Assembly (NCBI RefSeq): GCF_024753215.1
Contig: NZ_JANUGV010000008.1
Coordinates: forward strand, 103,417-167,416
Length of the DNA: 64,000 nucleotides
Reading direction: 5' to 3'
Source of the DNA: Massilia solisilvae
GTDB lineage: Bacteria > Pseudomonadota > Gammaproteobacteria > Burkholderiales > Burkholderiaceae_D
Made by a program: the position numbers and the translations under genes. This document shows positions 24,126 to 33,530 of this stretch, piece by piece (position 1 is the first letter of the stretch; every line of letters begins with the position of its first letter). The notes beneath the pieces were generated by a model. It worked only from the letters and a program-made list of their open reading frames with translations. It was not told where the DNA came from and made no database searches.

Positions 24126-25373
24126 GTGTCTATTCAACGCAAGCCCCTGTCTGTCCTCATCAGCAGCACCTTTGCCTTCACCATCTGCTTTGCAGTCTGG
24201 ATGATGTTCGCGGTGCTGGGCATCCCCATCAAGACCCAGCTTGGCCTGAACGAAACGCAGTTCGGGCTGCTCGCGGCCACGCCGGTTCTCACCGGTTCGC
24301 TGGTGCGCGTCCCGCTCGGGATCTGGACCGACCGCTACGGCGGGCGCATCGTCCTGTTCGCGCTGATGCTGGCCGCCGTGATCCCGGTCGCCCTGATCAG
24401 CTACGCCACCGAATACTGGCAGTTCCTGCTGCTCGGTCTCGGTGTGGGCCTGGCCGGTGGCTCGTTCTCGGTCGGCACGCCGTACGTCGCGCGCTGGTTC
24501 TCGAAAGAGCGCAAGGGTCTGGCGATGGGCGTGTTCGGCGCCGGTAACTCCGGCTCGGCGCTCACCAAGTTCGTCGCCCCGGCCATCATCGCGGCCTGGG
24601 GCTGGCAGGCGGTGCCGCGCGTGTTCGCGATCGCGCTGCTGGCCACCGCCGTCATCTTCTGGTTGTTCTCGTACACCGATCCGTCGCACGTGGGCGCCGG
24701 CGGCTCCAGCTTCAGCCAGCAGCTCAAGGTGCTCAAGGATCCGCGCGTGCTGCGCTACTGCCAGTACTACTCGGTGGTGTTCGGTGGCTACGTCGGGCTG
24801 GCGCTGTGGATGACCAAGTACTACGTGGCCGAATACGGCTTCACGATGTCCACCGCCGCGCTGCTTGCCGCCTGCTTTTCGCTGCCCGGTGGCGCCGTGC
24901 GCGCGGTCGGCGGCTGGATATCCGACAAGTACGGCGCCTACAAGGTCACGTGGTACGTGATGTGGGTGATGTGGGTGTGCCTGTTCCTGCTGTCGTACCC
25001 GCAGACGAGCATGACCATCAAGACCGTCAACGGCGCGCTGAACCTGAACCTGGCCTTGACCCCGTGGATGTTCACCGCGCTGCTGTTCGTGGTCGGCGTG
25101 GCCATGGCGATCGGTAAAGCCTCCGTCTTCAAGTTCATCGGCGACGAATTCACCGACAACATCGGCGCCGTCTCGGGTGTGGTGGGGCTGGCGGGCGGCC
25201 TTGGCGGCTTCATCCTGCCGATCATGTTCGGCGCCCTGGTCGACCTGACCGGCGTGCGCTCCAGCGCTTTCATGCTGCTGTACGGGACCGTCTGCGTGTC
25301 GCTGATCAGCATGCACTTTTCCTTCAAGCCCGCGCGGGCCAACGCTGCCCCGCTTGCGCCGCGCGCGGCTTGA
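24126..25373 (+). CDS. narK1: Nitrate/nitrite transporter, NarK1 type
   Basis: A 415-residue major facilitator protein with 12 predicted membrane helices. The first helix contains FTICFAVWMMFAVLGIPI and the MFS loop-2 motif GIWTDRYGGRIV follows. The nitrate signature is present in GLAGGSFSVGTPYVARWF and in GLAGGLGGFILPIMFG. These are traits of NarK1-type transporters, thought to be nitrate/proton symporters that start nitrate respiration. The GTG start at 24126 is preferred because GGAG lies seven bases upstream; a TTG 18 bases earlier has no site. It begins the nar locus and lies 27 bases from narK2. Confidence 0.92.
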   Translation: MSIQRKPLSVLISSTFAFTICFAVWMMFAVLGIPIKTQLGLNETQFGLLAATPVLTGSLVRVPLGIWTDRYGGRIVLFALMLAAVIPVALISYATEYWQFLLLGLGVGLAGGSFSVGTPYVARWFSKERKGLAMGVFGAGNSGSALTKFVAPAIIAAWGWQAVPRVFAIALLATAVIFWLFSYTDPSHVGAGGSSFSQQLKVLKDPRVLRYCQYYSVVFGGYVGLALWMTKYYVAEYGFTMSTAALLAACFSLPGGAVRAVGGWISDKYGAYKVTWYVMWVMWVCLFLLSYPQTSMTIKTVNGALNLNLALTPWMFTALLFVVGVAMAIGKASVFKFIGDEFTDNIGAVSGVVGLAGGLGGFILPIMFGALVDLTGVRSSAFMLLYGTVCVSLISMHFSFKPARANAAPLAPRAA

Positions 25374-25400
25374 TTCCTTTATTCCTTCTCGGAGTACGAC

Positions 25401-26786
25401 ATGAGCAAATACCTGATACAGACCTGGGAGCCGGAGTTCCCGGCATTCTGGCGCGACACCGGCAAGAGCACAGCGGACCGCAACCTGTGGATCTCGATCC
25501 CGGCCCTGTTGCTGGCCTTCGCCGTTTGGATGGTGTGGAGCGCGGTGGTGGTGCACCTGCCGTCGATCGGCTTCAAGTTCAGCACCAACCAGTTGTTCTG
25601 GCTGGCCGCGCTGCCCGGCCTGTCCGGCGCCACACTGCGCATCTTCTATTCATTCATGGTGCCCATCTTTGGTGGGCGCAAATGGACGACGATCTCCACC
25701 GCCTCGCTGCTGCTGCCCGCCGTCGGCATCGGCCTTGCGGTGCAGGATCCGAACACCAGCTACCCGACCATGCTGGTGCTGGCGCTGCTGTGCGGCTTCG
25801 GCGGCGGCAACTTCGCCTCGTCGATGGCCAACATCAGCTTCTTCTATCCCAAGGCGCAAAAAGGCTACGCGCTTGGCATGAACGCGGGCCTTGGCAACCT
25901 GGGCGTATCGGTGGTGCAGTTCGTGGTGCCGCTGGTGATCACGGGCGCGGTGTTCGGCGCGATCGGCGGCGAGGCGCAGTCCGTGGTCAAGAACGGCGAG
26001 ACCAGCCAGATGTGGCTGCAGAACGCCGGGTTCATCTGGGTGCCGTTCATCCTCCTCTCCACCCTGGCCGCCTGGTTCGGCATGAACGACCTGGCCCCGG
26101 CCAAGGCCTCGTTCAGCGAGCAGGCCGTGATCTTCAAGCGCAAGCACAACTGGCTCATGTGCTGGCTCTACACCGGCACCTTTGGCTCGTTCATCGGCTA
26201 TTCGGCGGCGTTCCCGCTGCTGATCAAGAGCGAATTCCCCGACGTGAACCCGCTGCAGTACGCGTTCCTGGGCCCGCTCGTTGGCGCGCTGGCGCGCGTG
26301 GCCGGCGGCTACATCTCCGACAAGCTGGGGGGCGCGCGCGTGACGCTGTGGACCTTCCTGGTGATGATCGGCGCGGTGATGGGCGTGCTCTCGTTCGCGC
26401 CGGCGCACGGCGCGGCCGGCAACTTCCATGGCTTCTTCTGGATGTTCATGCTGCTGTTCGCCGCCTCGGGCGTGGGCAACGCGTCGACCTTCCGCATGAT
26501 CCCGGTGATCTTCATGACCGAGCGCCAGCGCGAGGCGGCCGGCAAGGACAAGGCGGCACAGGACCAGGCGATCGTGGACGCCAACAAGGAGAGCGCCGCG
26601 GTGCTCGGCTTCACCTCGGCCGTTGCAGCCTATGGCGCCTTCTTCATCCCGAAGAGCTATGGCACCTCGATTGCGCTGACCGGCAGCCCGAACGCTGCGC
26701 TGTGGGCGTTCATCGCCTACTACGTGACCTGCGTGGGAATCACCTGGTGGCACTACGCGCGCCGCAACGCGCCGATGCCCTGCTAA
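25401..26786 (+). CDS. narK2: Nitrate/nitrite antiporter, NarK2 type
   Basis: A 461-residue NarK-type major facilitator protein. It starts with the NarK2-like soluble segment YLIQTWEPEFPAFWRDTGK. Both nitrate-signature segments are seen: GFGGGNFASSMANISFFYP in helix 5 and a diverged TSAVAAYGAFFIPKSYG in helix 11. NarK2-type proteins exchange nitrate for nitrite across the inner membrane, so the pair NarK1 + NarK2 covers uptake and exchange. A long hydrophilic loop (ERQREAAGKDKAAQDQAIVD) near residues 375-395 is typical. GGAG precedes the ATG. The next gene follows after 17 bases. Confidence 0.93.
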   Translation: MSKYLIQTWEPEFPAFWRDTGKSTADRNLWISIPALLLAFAVWMVWSAVVVHLPSIGFKFSTNQLFWLAALPGLSGATLRIFYSFMVPIFGGRKWTTISTASLLLPAVGIGLAVQDPNTSYPTMLVLALLCGFGGGNFASSMANISFFYPKAQKGYALGMNAGLGNLGVSVVQFVVPLVITGAVFGAIGGEAQSVVKNGETSQMWLQNAGFIWVPFILLSTLAAWFGMNDLAPAKASFSEQAVIFKRKHNWLMCWLYTGTFGSFIGYSAAFPLLIKSEFPDVNPLQYAFLGPLVGALARVAGGYISDKLGGARVTLWTFLVMIGAVMGVLSFAPAHGAAGNFHGFFWMFMLLFAASGVGNASTFRMIPVIFMTERQREAAGKDKAAQDQAIVDANKESAAVLGFTSAVAAYGAFFIPKSYGTSIALTGSPNAALWAFIAYYVTCVGITWWHYARRNAPMPC

Positions 26787-26803
26787 AGGAACGCGGGCTG
26801 CCC

Positions 26804-27463
26804 ATGGAAGACATCGAACGCTTCATCGAAGGATTCGGCCGCTTCCAGAAGCAGTATTTCGCGGCCGGCCACCCACTGTTCGCGTCCCTGCGCGAAGGGC
26901 AGCACCCGTCCACGCTGGTGATCGGCTGCTGCGACTCGCGCGTGGACCCGGCGCTGCTCACCGACAGCGCGCCGGGCGACATGTTCGTGGTGCGGAACAT
27001 CGCCAACCTGGTCCCGCCATGCACGCCGCAGGCGCCGCCGGGCGTGAGCTCGGCGATCGAGTTCGCGGTCTGCAACCTGCAGGTCGAGCGCGTCATCGTG
27101 CTCGGGCACGCGCGCTGCGGCGGCATTGCCGCACTGATGGCGCCGCGCCAGCTGGCGCCGGAAACCGATTTTGTCGGGCGCTGGATGAAGATCGCCGAGC
27201 CGGTGCGGCAAAGGATCGAAAGCGGCTACCAGCACCGCAGCCTGGATGAGCGGCGCCGCCTGCTCGAGCAGGCCAGCATCCTGCAATCGCTGGACAACCT
27301 CATGACCTATCCGTGGATCGCGAGCCGCGTGGCGCAAGGCTCGCTCAAGCTGCATGGCTGGTACTTCGACATGGAATGCGGCGCGCTGATGGCCTATTCG
27401 GCGCGCCAGCAGTGCTTCCTGCCGATGGTGCCGGCGGCGCAGGCCGGACCGCGGGCGGCATAG
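26804..27463 (+). CDS. Beta-carbonic anhydrase
   Basis: A 219-residue beta-class carbonic anhydrase interconverting CO2 and bicarbonate in the cytoplasm. Zinc ligands and the catalytic dyad appear as CCDSRVDPALL (Cys and Asp-Arg) and, later, GHARCGGIAAL (His-x2-Cys). The overall pattern, including FVVRNIANLVPP and SSAIEFAV, matches the family. Its place between narK2 and narG, with an AAGGAACG site 17 bases after narK2, makes it part of the nitrate locus. That location is unusual. Buffering of proton or bicarbonate flux during nitrate respiration is one possible reason, but this is conjecture. Confidence 0.93.
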   Translation: MEDIERFIEGFGRFQKQYFAAGHPLFASLREGQHPSTLVIGCCDSRVDPALLTDSAPGDMFVVRNIANLVPPCTPQAPPGVSSAIEFAVCNLQVERVIVLGHARCGGIAALMAPRQLAPETDFVGRWMKIAEPVRQRIESGYQHRSLDERRRLLEQASILQSLDNLMTYPWIASRVAQGSLKLHGWYFDMECGALMAYSARQQCFLPMVPAAQAGPRAA

Positions 27464-27473
27464 GCATTTAGCG

Positions 27474-27528
27474 CTAGACGGACTAGTACTTCCAGAAGCG
27501 CGCTTTCGCCTGTTATGCGAATACCCAT
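27474..27528 (+). promoter_or_regulatory. Candidate regulatory sites upstream of narG
   Basis: Two CTAG-containing motifs (27474-27477 and GGACTAGTAC around 27483) repeat the pattern seen upstream of narK1. TACCCAT at 27522-27528 matches the NarL heptamer consensus TACYYMT, but a properly spaced inverted partner is missing. No FNR box (TTGATnnnnATCAA) was found. The evidence for control by the NarL encoded downstream is therefore suggestive only. Confidence 0.3.
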
Positions 27529-27596
27529 CAGACAGGCCGCTGCTTAGACTGCCTACTGACGTTTTGACCCCTACAAGGCGCAAGCCTGGAGAGCAG

Positions 27597-30500
27597 ATGA
27601 GTCACTTTTTGGATCGATTGAAGTTCTTTTCCCGCGAGACCTTCGCGGATGGCCACGGCGCCGTCGTGGCCGAAGACCGCACCTGGGAGAAGGCCTACCG
27701 CCAGCGCTGGCAGCACGACAAGATCGTGCGTTCGACGCATGGCGTGAACTGCACCGGTTCGTGCAGCTGGAAGGTCTATGTGAAGAACGGCCTGATCACC
27801 TGGGAGACCCAGCAGACCGATTACCCGCGCACCCGTCCCGACCTGCCCAACCACGAGCCGCGCGGCTGCCCGCGTGGCGCCAGCTATTCGTGGTACGTGT
27901 ATTCCGCACAGCGCGTGAAGTACCCGATGGTGCGCGGCCGGCTGATGAAGATGTGGCGCCAGGCGCGCATGTCGATGGACCCGGTGTCGGCCTGGGAGTG
28001 GGTGAGCCAGGACCCGGACCGCGCGCGCCAGTACAAGTCGGTGCGCGGCCAGGGCGGCTTCGTGCGCGCCAGCTGGGACGAGGTGAACGAGATGATCGCC
28101 GCCGCCAACGCGTTCACGGTCAAGCGCTACGGGCCTGACCGCGTGGTCGGATTTTCGCCGATTCCGGCCATGTCGATGGTGAGCTACGCCGCCGGCACGC
28201 GCTACCTGTCGCTGATCGGCGGCGTGGCGCTCAGCTTCTACGACTGGTACTGCGACCTGCCGCCGGCAAGCCCGCAGGTGTGGGGCGAGCAGACCGACGT
28301 GCCGGAATCGGCCGACTGGTACAACTCGACCTTCCTGATGGTGTGGGGCTCGAACGTGCCGATGACGCGTACGCCCGACGCCCACTTCTACACCGAGGTG
28401 CGCTACAAGGGCACGAAGACGGTGGCGGTGTCGTCCGACTTTGGCGAGATGGCCAAGTTCGGCGACATCTGGCTCGCGCCCAAGCAGGGTACCGACGCCG
28501 CGCTGGCGATGGCGATGGGCCACGTGATCCTGTCCGAGTACCACGCCACCGGCAAGTCGGAGTACTTCCGCTCGTACGCCAAGCAGTACACCGACTTCCC
28601 GATGCTGGTGCTGCTCAAGGAGCACGAGGGCAAGCTGGTGCCGGACTACTTCCTGCGCGCTTCGCACCTGGCCCGCAACCTGGACGAAACCAATAATCCC
28701 GAATGGAAGACGCTCGTGATCGATGAGGCCAGCGGCGACATCGTGGCGCCCACCGGCTCGATCGGTTTTCGCTGGGGCGAGAGCGGCAAGTGGAACCTGG
28801 AGCAAAAGAGCGCGAACGGCAAGGCTATCGACCCGCTGCTGTCGCTGGCGGGCTGCCGCGACGAGATCGCGGCGGTTAGCTTCCCGTATTTCGGCGGCGA
28901 CGATCATGACCCGCTCCTGCTGCGCAATGTACCGGTCAAGCACCTGCAGCTGGCCGACGGCAGCATCGCCAGGGTGGCCACGGTGTACGACCTGACGCTC
29001 GCGAACTATGGCGTGGACCGCGGCTTCGGCGGCGCCAACGTGGCGCGCGACTACGGCGACGACGTGCCGTACACGCCCGCCTGGCAGGAGAAGCACACCG
29101 GCGTGAAGGCCGCCGACGTGATCACGGTCGCGCGCCAGTTCGCGGACAACGCCGACAAGACCCATGGCAAGAGCATGGTGATCGTGGGCGCGGCGCTGAA
29201 CCACTGGTACCACATGGACATGACCTACCGCGGCATCATCAACATGCTGATGATGTGCGGCTGCGTGGGCCAGTCCGGCGGCGGCTGGGCGCACTACGTG
29301 GGCCAGGAGAAGCTGCGCCCGCAGACCGGCTGGACGCCGCTGGCGTTCGCCCTCGACTGGCAGCGCCCGTCGCGCCAGATGAACGGCACCTCGTTCTTCT
29401 ATGCGCACACCAGCCAGTGGCGCCACGAGAAGCTGCCGGCCTCCGCGATCGCCGCGCCGACCGCCGGCAGCGAGGTGGACAGCATGGCGCTGATCGACTT
29501 TAACGCCAAGGCGGAGCGCCTCGGCTGGCTGCCGTCGGCGCCGCAGCTGGAAACCAATCCGCTGGACGTGACCAGCCGGGCGCGTGCCGCCGGCCAGGAC
29601 CCGGTGCAGTTCGCGGTCGAGCAGATGCGCCAGTCCAAGCTCAACTTTTCGTGCGACGATCCGGACAACCCGGCCAACTTCCCGCGCAATATGTTCGTCT
29701 GGCGCTCGAACATCCTGGGCAGCTCGGGCAAGGGCCACGAATACTTCCTCAAGTACCTGCTCGGCACCCAGAACGCGGTCAACAGCGACGAATCGGACTG
29801 CATCAAGCCGCGCGACGTGAAGGTGCGCCCGGCGGCGGAGGGCAAGCTGGACCTCCTGGTGGTGCTTGACTTCCGCATGTCCACCACCTGCCTGTACGGC
29901 GACATCGTGCTGCCCACCGCCACCTGGTACGAGAAGGACGACCTGAACACGTCGGACATGCACCCGTTCATCCATCCGCTGTCCGAAGCCGTGCAGCCGC
30001 TGTGGCAGTCGCGCTCGGACTGGGAGATCTACAAGGGCATCGCCAAGAAATTCAGCGAGATCGGCGGCGAACTGCTGGGCAAGTGCGAGGACCTGGTGCT
30101 CACGCCGCTGATGCACGACACGCCGGGCGAGCTGGGCCAACCGTTCGACCCGAAGGACTGGCGCGCCGGTGAATGCGAGCCGATCCCGGGCAAGACGATG
30201 CCGGCGATGACCGTGGTCGCGCGCGACTACGCCGACGTGTACCGCAAGTACACCTCGGTCGGCCCGCTGCTCGAAACCGTCGGCAACGGCGGCAAGGGCA
30301 TATCGTGGAAGACCGGGCACGAGGTCGAGCTGCTGCGCGGGATTAACCGCACCGTGCAGGAAGAGGGCGTGTCGAAGGGCCAGCCGCGCCTGGACAGCGC
30401 GATCGACGCGGCCGAGATGATCCTGGCGCTGGCGCCTGAGACCAACGGCCACGTGGCGGTCAAGGCATGGGAAGCGCTGTCGAAGATCACCGGGCGCGAC

Positions 30501-31292
30501 CACACCCACCTGGCCAAGCCGCGCGAGCATGACACGATTCGCTTCCGCGACGTGCAGGCGCAGCCGCGCAAGATCATCTCCTCGCCCACCTGGTCGGGGC
30601 TGGAATCGGAAGAGGTCAGCTACAACGCCGGCTACACCAACGTACACGAGCTGATCCCCTGGCGCACGCTCACCGGGCGCCAGCAGTTCTACCAGGACCA
30701 CCGCTGGATGCGCGACTTCGGCGAGGGCTTTTGCGTGTACAAGCGCGCGATCGACACGCGCACCATCGCGCCGATGTTGGGTGCGCGCCCGAACGGCAAC
30801 CAGGAGATCGTGCTCAACTGGATCACGCCGCACCAGAAGTGGGGCATCCACTCGACCTACTCGGACAACCTGCGCATGCTCACGCTCTCGCGCGGCGGCC
30901 CCCACGTGTGGGTGTCGGAGGCAGACGCCAAGGCGGCCGGGATTGTGGACAACGACTGGATCGAGGTGTTCAACGTGAACGGCACGCTCACCGCGCGCGC
31001 CGTGGTCAGCCAGCGCGTTCCGCCCGGGATGACCCTGATGTACCACGCCCAGGAAAAGATCGTCAACGTGCCCGGCGCGGAGACGTCGAAGATGCGCGGC
31101 GGTATCCACAACTCGGTGACACGCGCGGTGACCAAACCGACCCACATGATCGGCGGTTACGCGCAGCTGGCCTGGGGTTTCAATTATTACGGCACCGTCG
31201 GTTCGAACCGCGACGAATTCGTCGTGGTCCGCAAGATGGCCAAGATCGACTGGCTCGAGCGTCCGCTGGCCGGCGCCGCCACGGGAGAGTAA
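27597..31292 (+). CDS. narG: Respiratory nitrate reductase, alpha subunit
   Basis: A 1231-residue molybdenum-bis-MGD catalytic subunit of the membrane-bound nitrate reductase, facing the cytoplasm, that reduces nitrate to nitrite. The N-terminal FS0 [4Fe-4S] cluster motif is STHGVNCTGSCSW (His48, Cys52, Cys56), with the distal Cys in EPRGCPRGASYSW. The Mo-ligand Asp is in VWGSNVPMTRTPDAHF. The length is the family norm, and there is no Tat motif, as expected for NarG. ATG 27597 follows GGAGAGCAG. It is the first structural gene, 134 bases after the carbonic anhydrase gene, and narH begins after three bases. Confidence 0.97.
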   Translation: MSHFLDRLKFFSRETFADGHGAVVAEDRTWEKAYRQRWQHDKIVRSTHGVNCTGSCSWKVYVKNGLITWETQQTDYPRTRPDLPNHEPRGCPRGASYSWYVYSAQRVKYPMVRGRLMKMWRQARMSMDPVSAWEWVSQDPDRARQYKSVRGQGGFVRASWDEVNEMIAAANAFTVKRYGPDRVVGFSPIPAMSMVSYAAGTRYLSLIGGVALSFYDWYCDLPPASPQVWGEQTDVPESADWYNSTFLMVWGSNVPMTRTPDAHFYTEVRYKGTKTVAVSSDFGEMAKFGDIWLAPKQGTDAALAMAMGHVILSEYHATGKSEYFRSYAKQYTDFPMLVLLKEHEGKLVPDYFLRASHLARNLDETNNPEWKTLVIDEASGDIVAPTGSIGFRWGESGKWNLEQKSANGKAIDPLLSLAGCRDEIAAVSFPYFGGDDHDPLLLRNVPVKHLQLADGSIARVATVYDLTLANYGVDRGFGGANVARDYGDDVPYTPAWQEKHTGVKAADVITVARQFADNADKTHGKSMVIVGAALNHWYHMDMTYRGIINMLMMCGCVGQSGGGWAHYVGQEKLRPQTGWTPLAFALDWQRPSRQMNGTSFFYAHTSQWRHEKLPASAIAAPTAGSEVDSMALIDFNAKAERLGWLPSAPQLETNPLDVTSRARAAGQDPVQFAVEQMRQSKLNFSCDDPDNPANFPRNMFVWRSNILGSSGKGHEYFLKYLLGTQNAVNSDESDCIKPRDVKVRPAAEGKLDLLVVLDFRMSTTCLYGDIVLPTATWYEKDDLNTSDMHPFIHPLSEAVQPLWQSRSDWEIYKGIAKKFSEIGGELLGKCEDLVLTPLMHDTPGELGQPFDPKDWRAGECEPIPGKTMPAMTVVARDYADVYRKYTSVGPLLETVGNGGKGISWKTGHEVELLRGINRTVQEEGVSKGQPRLDSAIDAAEMILALAPETNGHVAVKAWEALSKITGRDHTHLAKPREHDTIRFRDVQAQPRKIISSPTWSGLESEEVSYNAGYTNVHELIPWRTLTGRQQFYQDHRWMRDFGEGFCVYKRAIDTRTIAPMLGARPNGNQEIVLNWITPHQKWGIHSTYSDNLRMLTLSRGGPHVWVSEADAKAAGIVDNDWIEVFNVNGTLTARAVVSQRVPPGMTLMYHAQEKIVNVPGAETSKMRGGIHNSVTRAVTKPTHMIGGYAQLAWGFNYYGTVGSNRDEFVVVRKMAKIDWLERPLAGAATGE

Positions 31293-31295
31293 AGC

Positions 31296-32852
31296 ATGAA
31301 AATCAGAGCGCAAATCGGCATGGTGCTCAACCTGGACAAGTGCATCGGTTGCCACACCTGTTCGGTCACCTGCAAGAACGTGTGGACCAGCCGTGACGGC
31401 GTCGAGTACGCATGGTTCAACAACGTCGAGACCAAACCTGGCGTCGGCTACCCGAAGGAGTGGGAGAACCAGGACAAATGGCAGGGCGGCTGGAAGCGCA
31501 ATGCCAACGGGCGTATCGAGCCGCGCCAGGGCAGCCGCATGCGGATCCTGGCCAACGTCTTCGCCAACCCCAACCTGCCGTCGATCGACGATTACTACGA
31601 GCCCTTCACCTACGACTACGAGCGCCTGCAGAACGCGCCGCTGTCGGAGACCCCGCCCACCGCGCGCCCGGTGTCGGTGATCACCGGGCAGAAGATGGAC
31701 AAGATCGAGTGGGGCCCGAACTGGGAGGACGACCTGGGCGGCGAGTTCGCCCAGCGCAGCCGCGACAAGCTGTTCGACAACATGCAGAAGGACATGTACG
31801 GCAAGTTCGAGAACACCTTCATGATGTACCTGCCGCGCCTGTGCGAGCACTGCCTGAACCCGGCCTGCGTGGCGTCGTGCCCGTCAGGATCGGTGTACAA
31901 GCGCGAGGAGGACGGGATCGTGCTGGTGGACCAGGACAAGTGCCGCGGCTGGCGCATGTGCATCTCGGGCTGCCCGTACAAGAAGATCTACTACAACTGG
32001 TCTTCGGGCAAAGCCGAGAAGTGCACCTTCTGCTTCCCGCGCATCGAGGCCGGCCAGCCGACGGTGTGCTCGGAGACCTGCGTGGGCCGCATCCGCTACC
32101 TCGGCGTGCTGCTGTACGACGCCGACCAGATCGAGGCCGCTGCCTCGGTGGCGGACGAGCGTGACCTGTACCAGGCGCAGCTGTCGATGTTCCTCGATCC
32201 GAACGACCCCAAGGTGATCGAGGAAGCGCGCCGCCAGGGCATTCCGGAATCGTGGCTGGAGGCCGCGCGCAAGTCGCCGGTGTACAAGATGGCGGTGGAC
32301 TGGAAGATCGCCTTCCCGCTGCACCCCGAGTACCGCACGCTGCCGATGGTCTGGTACATCCCGCCGCTGTCGCCGATCCAGGCGGCGGCCGAATCGGGCC
32401 TGTTGGGCAAGAATGGCATCCTGCCCGACACCGCCTCGCTGCGCATCCCGGTGCAGTACCTGGCCAACCTGCTCACCGCCGGCGACAAGGTGCCGGTGCT
32501 GCGCGCGCTCGACCGCATGCTGGCGATGCGCGCCTACATGCGCGGCAAGCACGTGGACAAGCACGAGGACCTGGACCTGTTGGCCCAGGTCGGCCTGACG
32601 CGCGAGACGGTCGAGGACATGTACCACATCATGGCCATTGCCAACTACGAGGACCGCTTCGTCATCCCCAGCAGTCACAAGGAGATGGTCGAGGACAGCT
32701 TCAACGACAAGGGCTCGTGCGGCTTCAGCTTCGGCAACGGCTGCTCGGACGGCGTCAGCGAAGCGAGCCTGTTCGGCAAGAAGCAGCAGGGCTCGACGAT
32801 CTTCGTCTCGATGCCCAAGTCGCGCAAGAAGAAGCAGGAGGAATCAGCGTGA
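31296..32852 (+). CDS. narH: Respiratory nitrate reductase, beta (iron-sulphur) subunit
   Basis: A 518-residue electron-transfer subunit carrying electrons from NarI hemes to NarG. Ferredoxin-like Cys clusters appear in order: KCIGCHTCSVTCKNVW, CEHCLNPACVASCPSG, and CRGWRMCISGCPYKK, where Trp in place of a Cys marks the [3Fe-4S] cluster. A further group is CTFCFPRIEAGQPTVCSETC. The lysine-rich C-terminal tail (SRKKKQEES) is normal. Its TGA overlaps the GTG start of narJ, so the chaperone is translated in a fixed ratio with the subunit it helps. Confidence 0.97.
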   Translation: MKIRAQIGMVLNLDKCIGCHTCSVTCKNVWTSRDGVEYAWFNNVETKPGVGYPKEWENQDKWQGGWKRNANGRIEPRQGSRMRILANVFANPNLPSIDDYYEPFTYDYERLQNAPLSETPPTARPVSVITGQKMDKIEWGPNWEDDLGGEFAQRSRDKLFDNMQKDMYGKFENTFMMYLPRLCEHCLNPACVASCPSGSVYKREEDGIVLVDQDKCRGWRMCISGCPYKKIYYNWSSGKAEKCTFCFPRIEAGQPTVCSETCVGRIRYLGVLLYDADQIEAAASVADERDLYQAQLSMFLDPNDPKVIEEARRQGIPESWLEAARKSPVYKMAVDWKIAFPLHPEYRTLPMVWYIPPLSPIQAAAESGLLGKNGILPDTASLRIPVQYLANLLTAGDKVPVLRALDRMLAMRAYMRGKHVDKHEDLDLLAQVGLTRETVEDMYHIMAIANYEDRFVIPSSHKEMVEDSFNDKGSCGFSFGNGCSDGVSEASLFGKKQQGSTIFVSMPKSRKKKQEESA

Positions 32853-33517
32853 GCGCCTACGCCTTCGACGCGCGCTACTACCGCGCGCTGGCAGCCCTGC
32901 TGCAGTATCCGGACGCCGCGCTCGTTGCGGCGCTGCCGGAGATCGAGTCAGCGCTGCATACCGGCTCGCCCTTGCACGACAAGGTCACGCCGCTACTGGT
33001 CCACCTGAGCGCCGGCGAGCTGATCGAGCTGCAGCAAGAATACGTCGGCACGTTCGATCGCAACCCGTCGCATTCGCTGCACCTGTTCGAGCACATCCAC
33101 GGCGAGTCGCGCGACCGCGGCCAGGCGATGGTGGACCTGATGCAGGAGTACCAGCGCCACGGCCTGAAGATGGAGGGCGACGACCTGCCCGACTACGTGC
33201 CGCTGTTCCTCGAGTTCCTGTCGCTGCTGGACGAAACACAGAGCGCGAACCTGCTGGGCGAGGCGGTGCACGTGCTGGCCCACGTCGGCCGCAAGCTGGC
33301 GCAGCAGGGCAGTCCGTACGCCGGCGTGTTCGCCGCGCTGGAACTGCTCAGCAGCGTGGCGCCGGCCGAACTGGACGTGCAGCCGGTGCGCGACATGGAC
33401 GAAGCGCTCGAGACCTTCGGGCCGGGCGCGGACGGCGCCGAACCGCTGCTCGGAAGTGCGACAGGCGGCGTCCAGCCGATCAATTTCTACCCGCAGCGCC
33501 CACGCAAGACAGTCTGA
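32849..33517 (+). CDS. narJ: Nitrate reductase assembly chaperone
   Basis: A 222-residue TorD/NarJ-family chaperone that binds the NarG N-terminus and assists molybdenum cofactor insertion before membrane attachment. The hallmark segments are VGTFDRNPSHSLHLFEHIHGESRDRGQAM and DDLPDYVPLFLEFLS. The GTG start overlaps the narH stop by four bases (GTGA). The C-terminal INFYPQRPRK ending is usual in beta-proteobacterial NarJ. It is not part of the final enzyme. Confidence 0.94.
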   Translation: MSAYAFDARYYRALAALLQYPDAALVAALPEIESALHTGSPLHDKVTPLLVHLSAGELIELQQEYVGTFDRNPSHSLHLFEHIHGESRDRGQAMVDLMQEYQRHGLKMEGDDLPDYVPLFLEFLSLLDETQSANLLGEAVHVLAHVGRKLAQQGSPYAGVFAALELLSSVAPAELDVQPVRDMDEALETFGPGADGAEPLLGSATGGVQPINFYPQRPRKTV

Positions 33518-33530
33518 CAAAGGAAGGGAC

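Noticed and set aside
27528..31850. A 1440-codon minus-strand open frame opposite narG and narH
   Set aside because: Antisense shadow of two certain genes, with the same compositional signature and no motifs.
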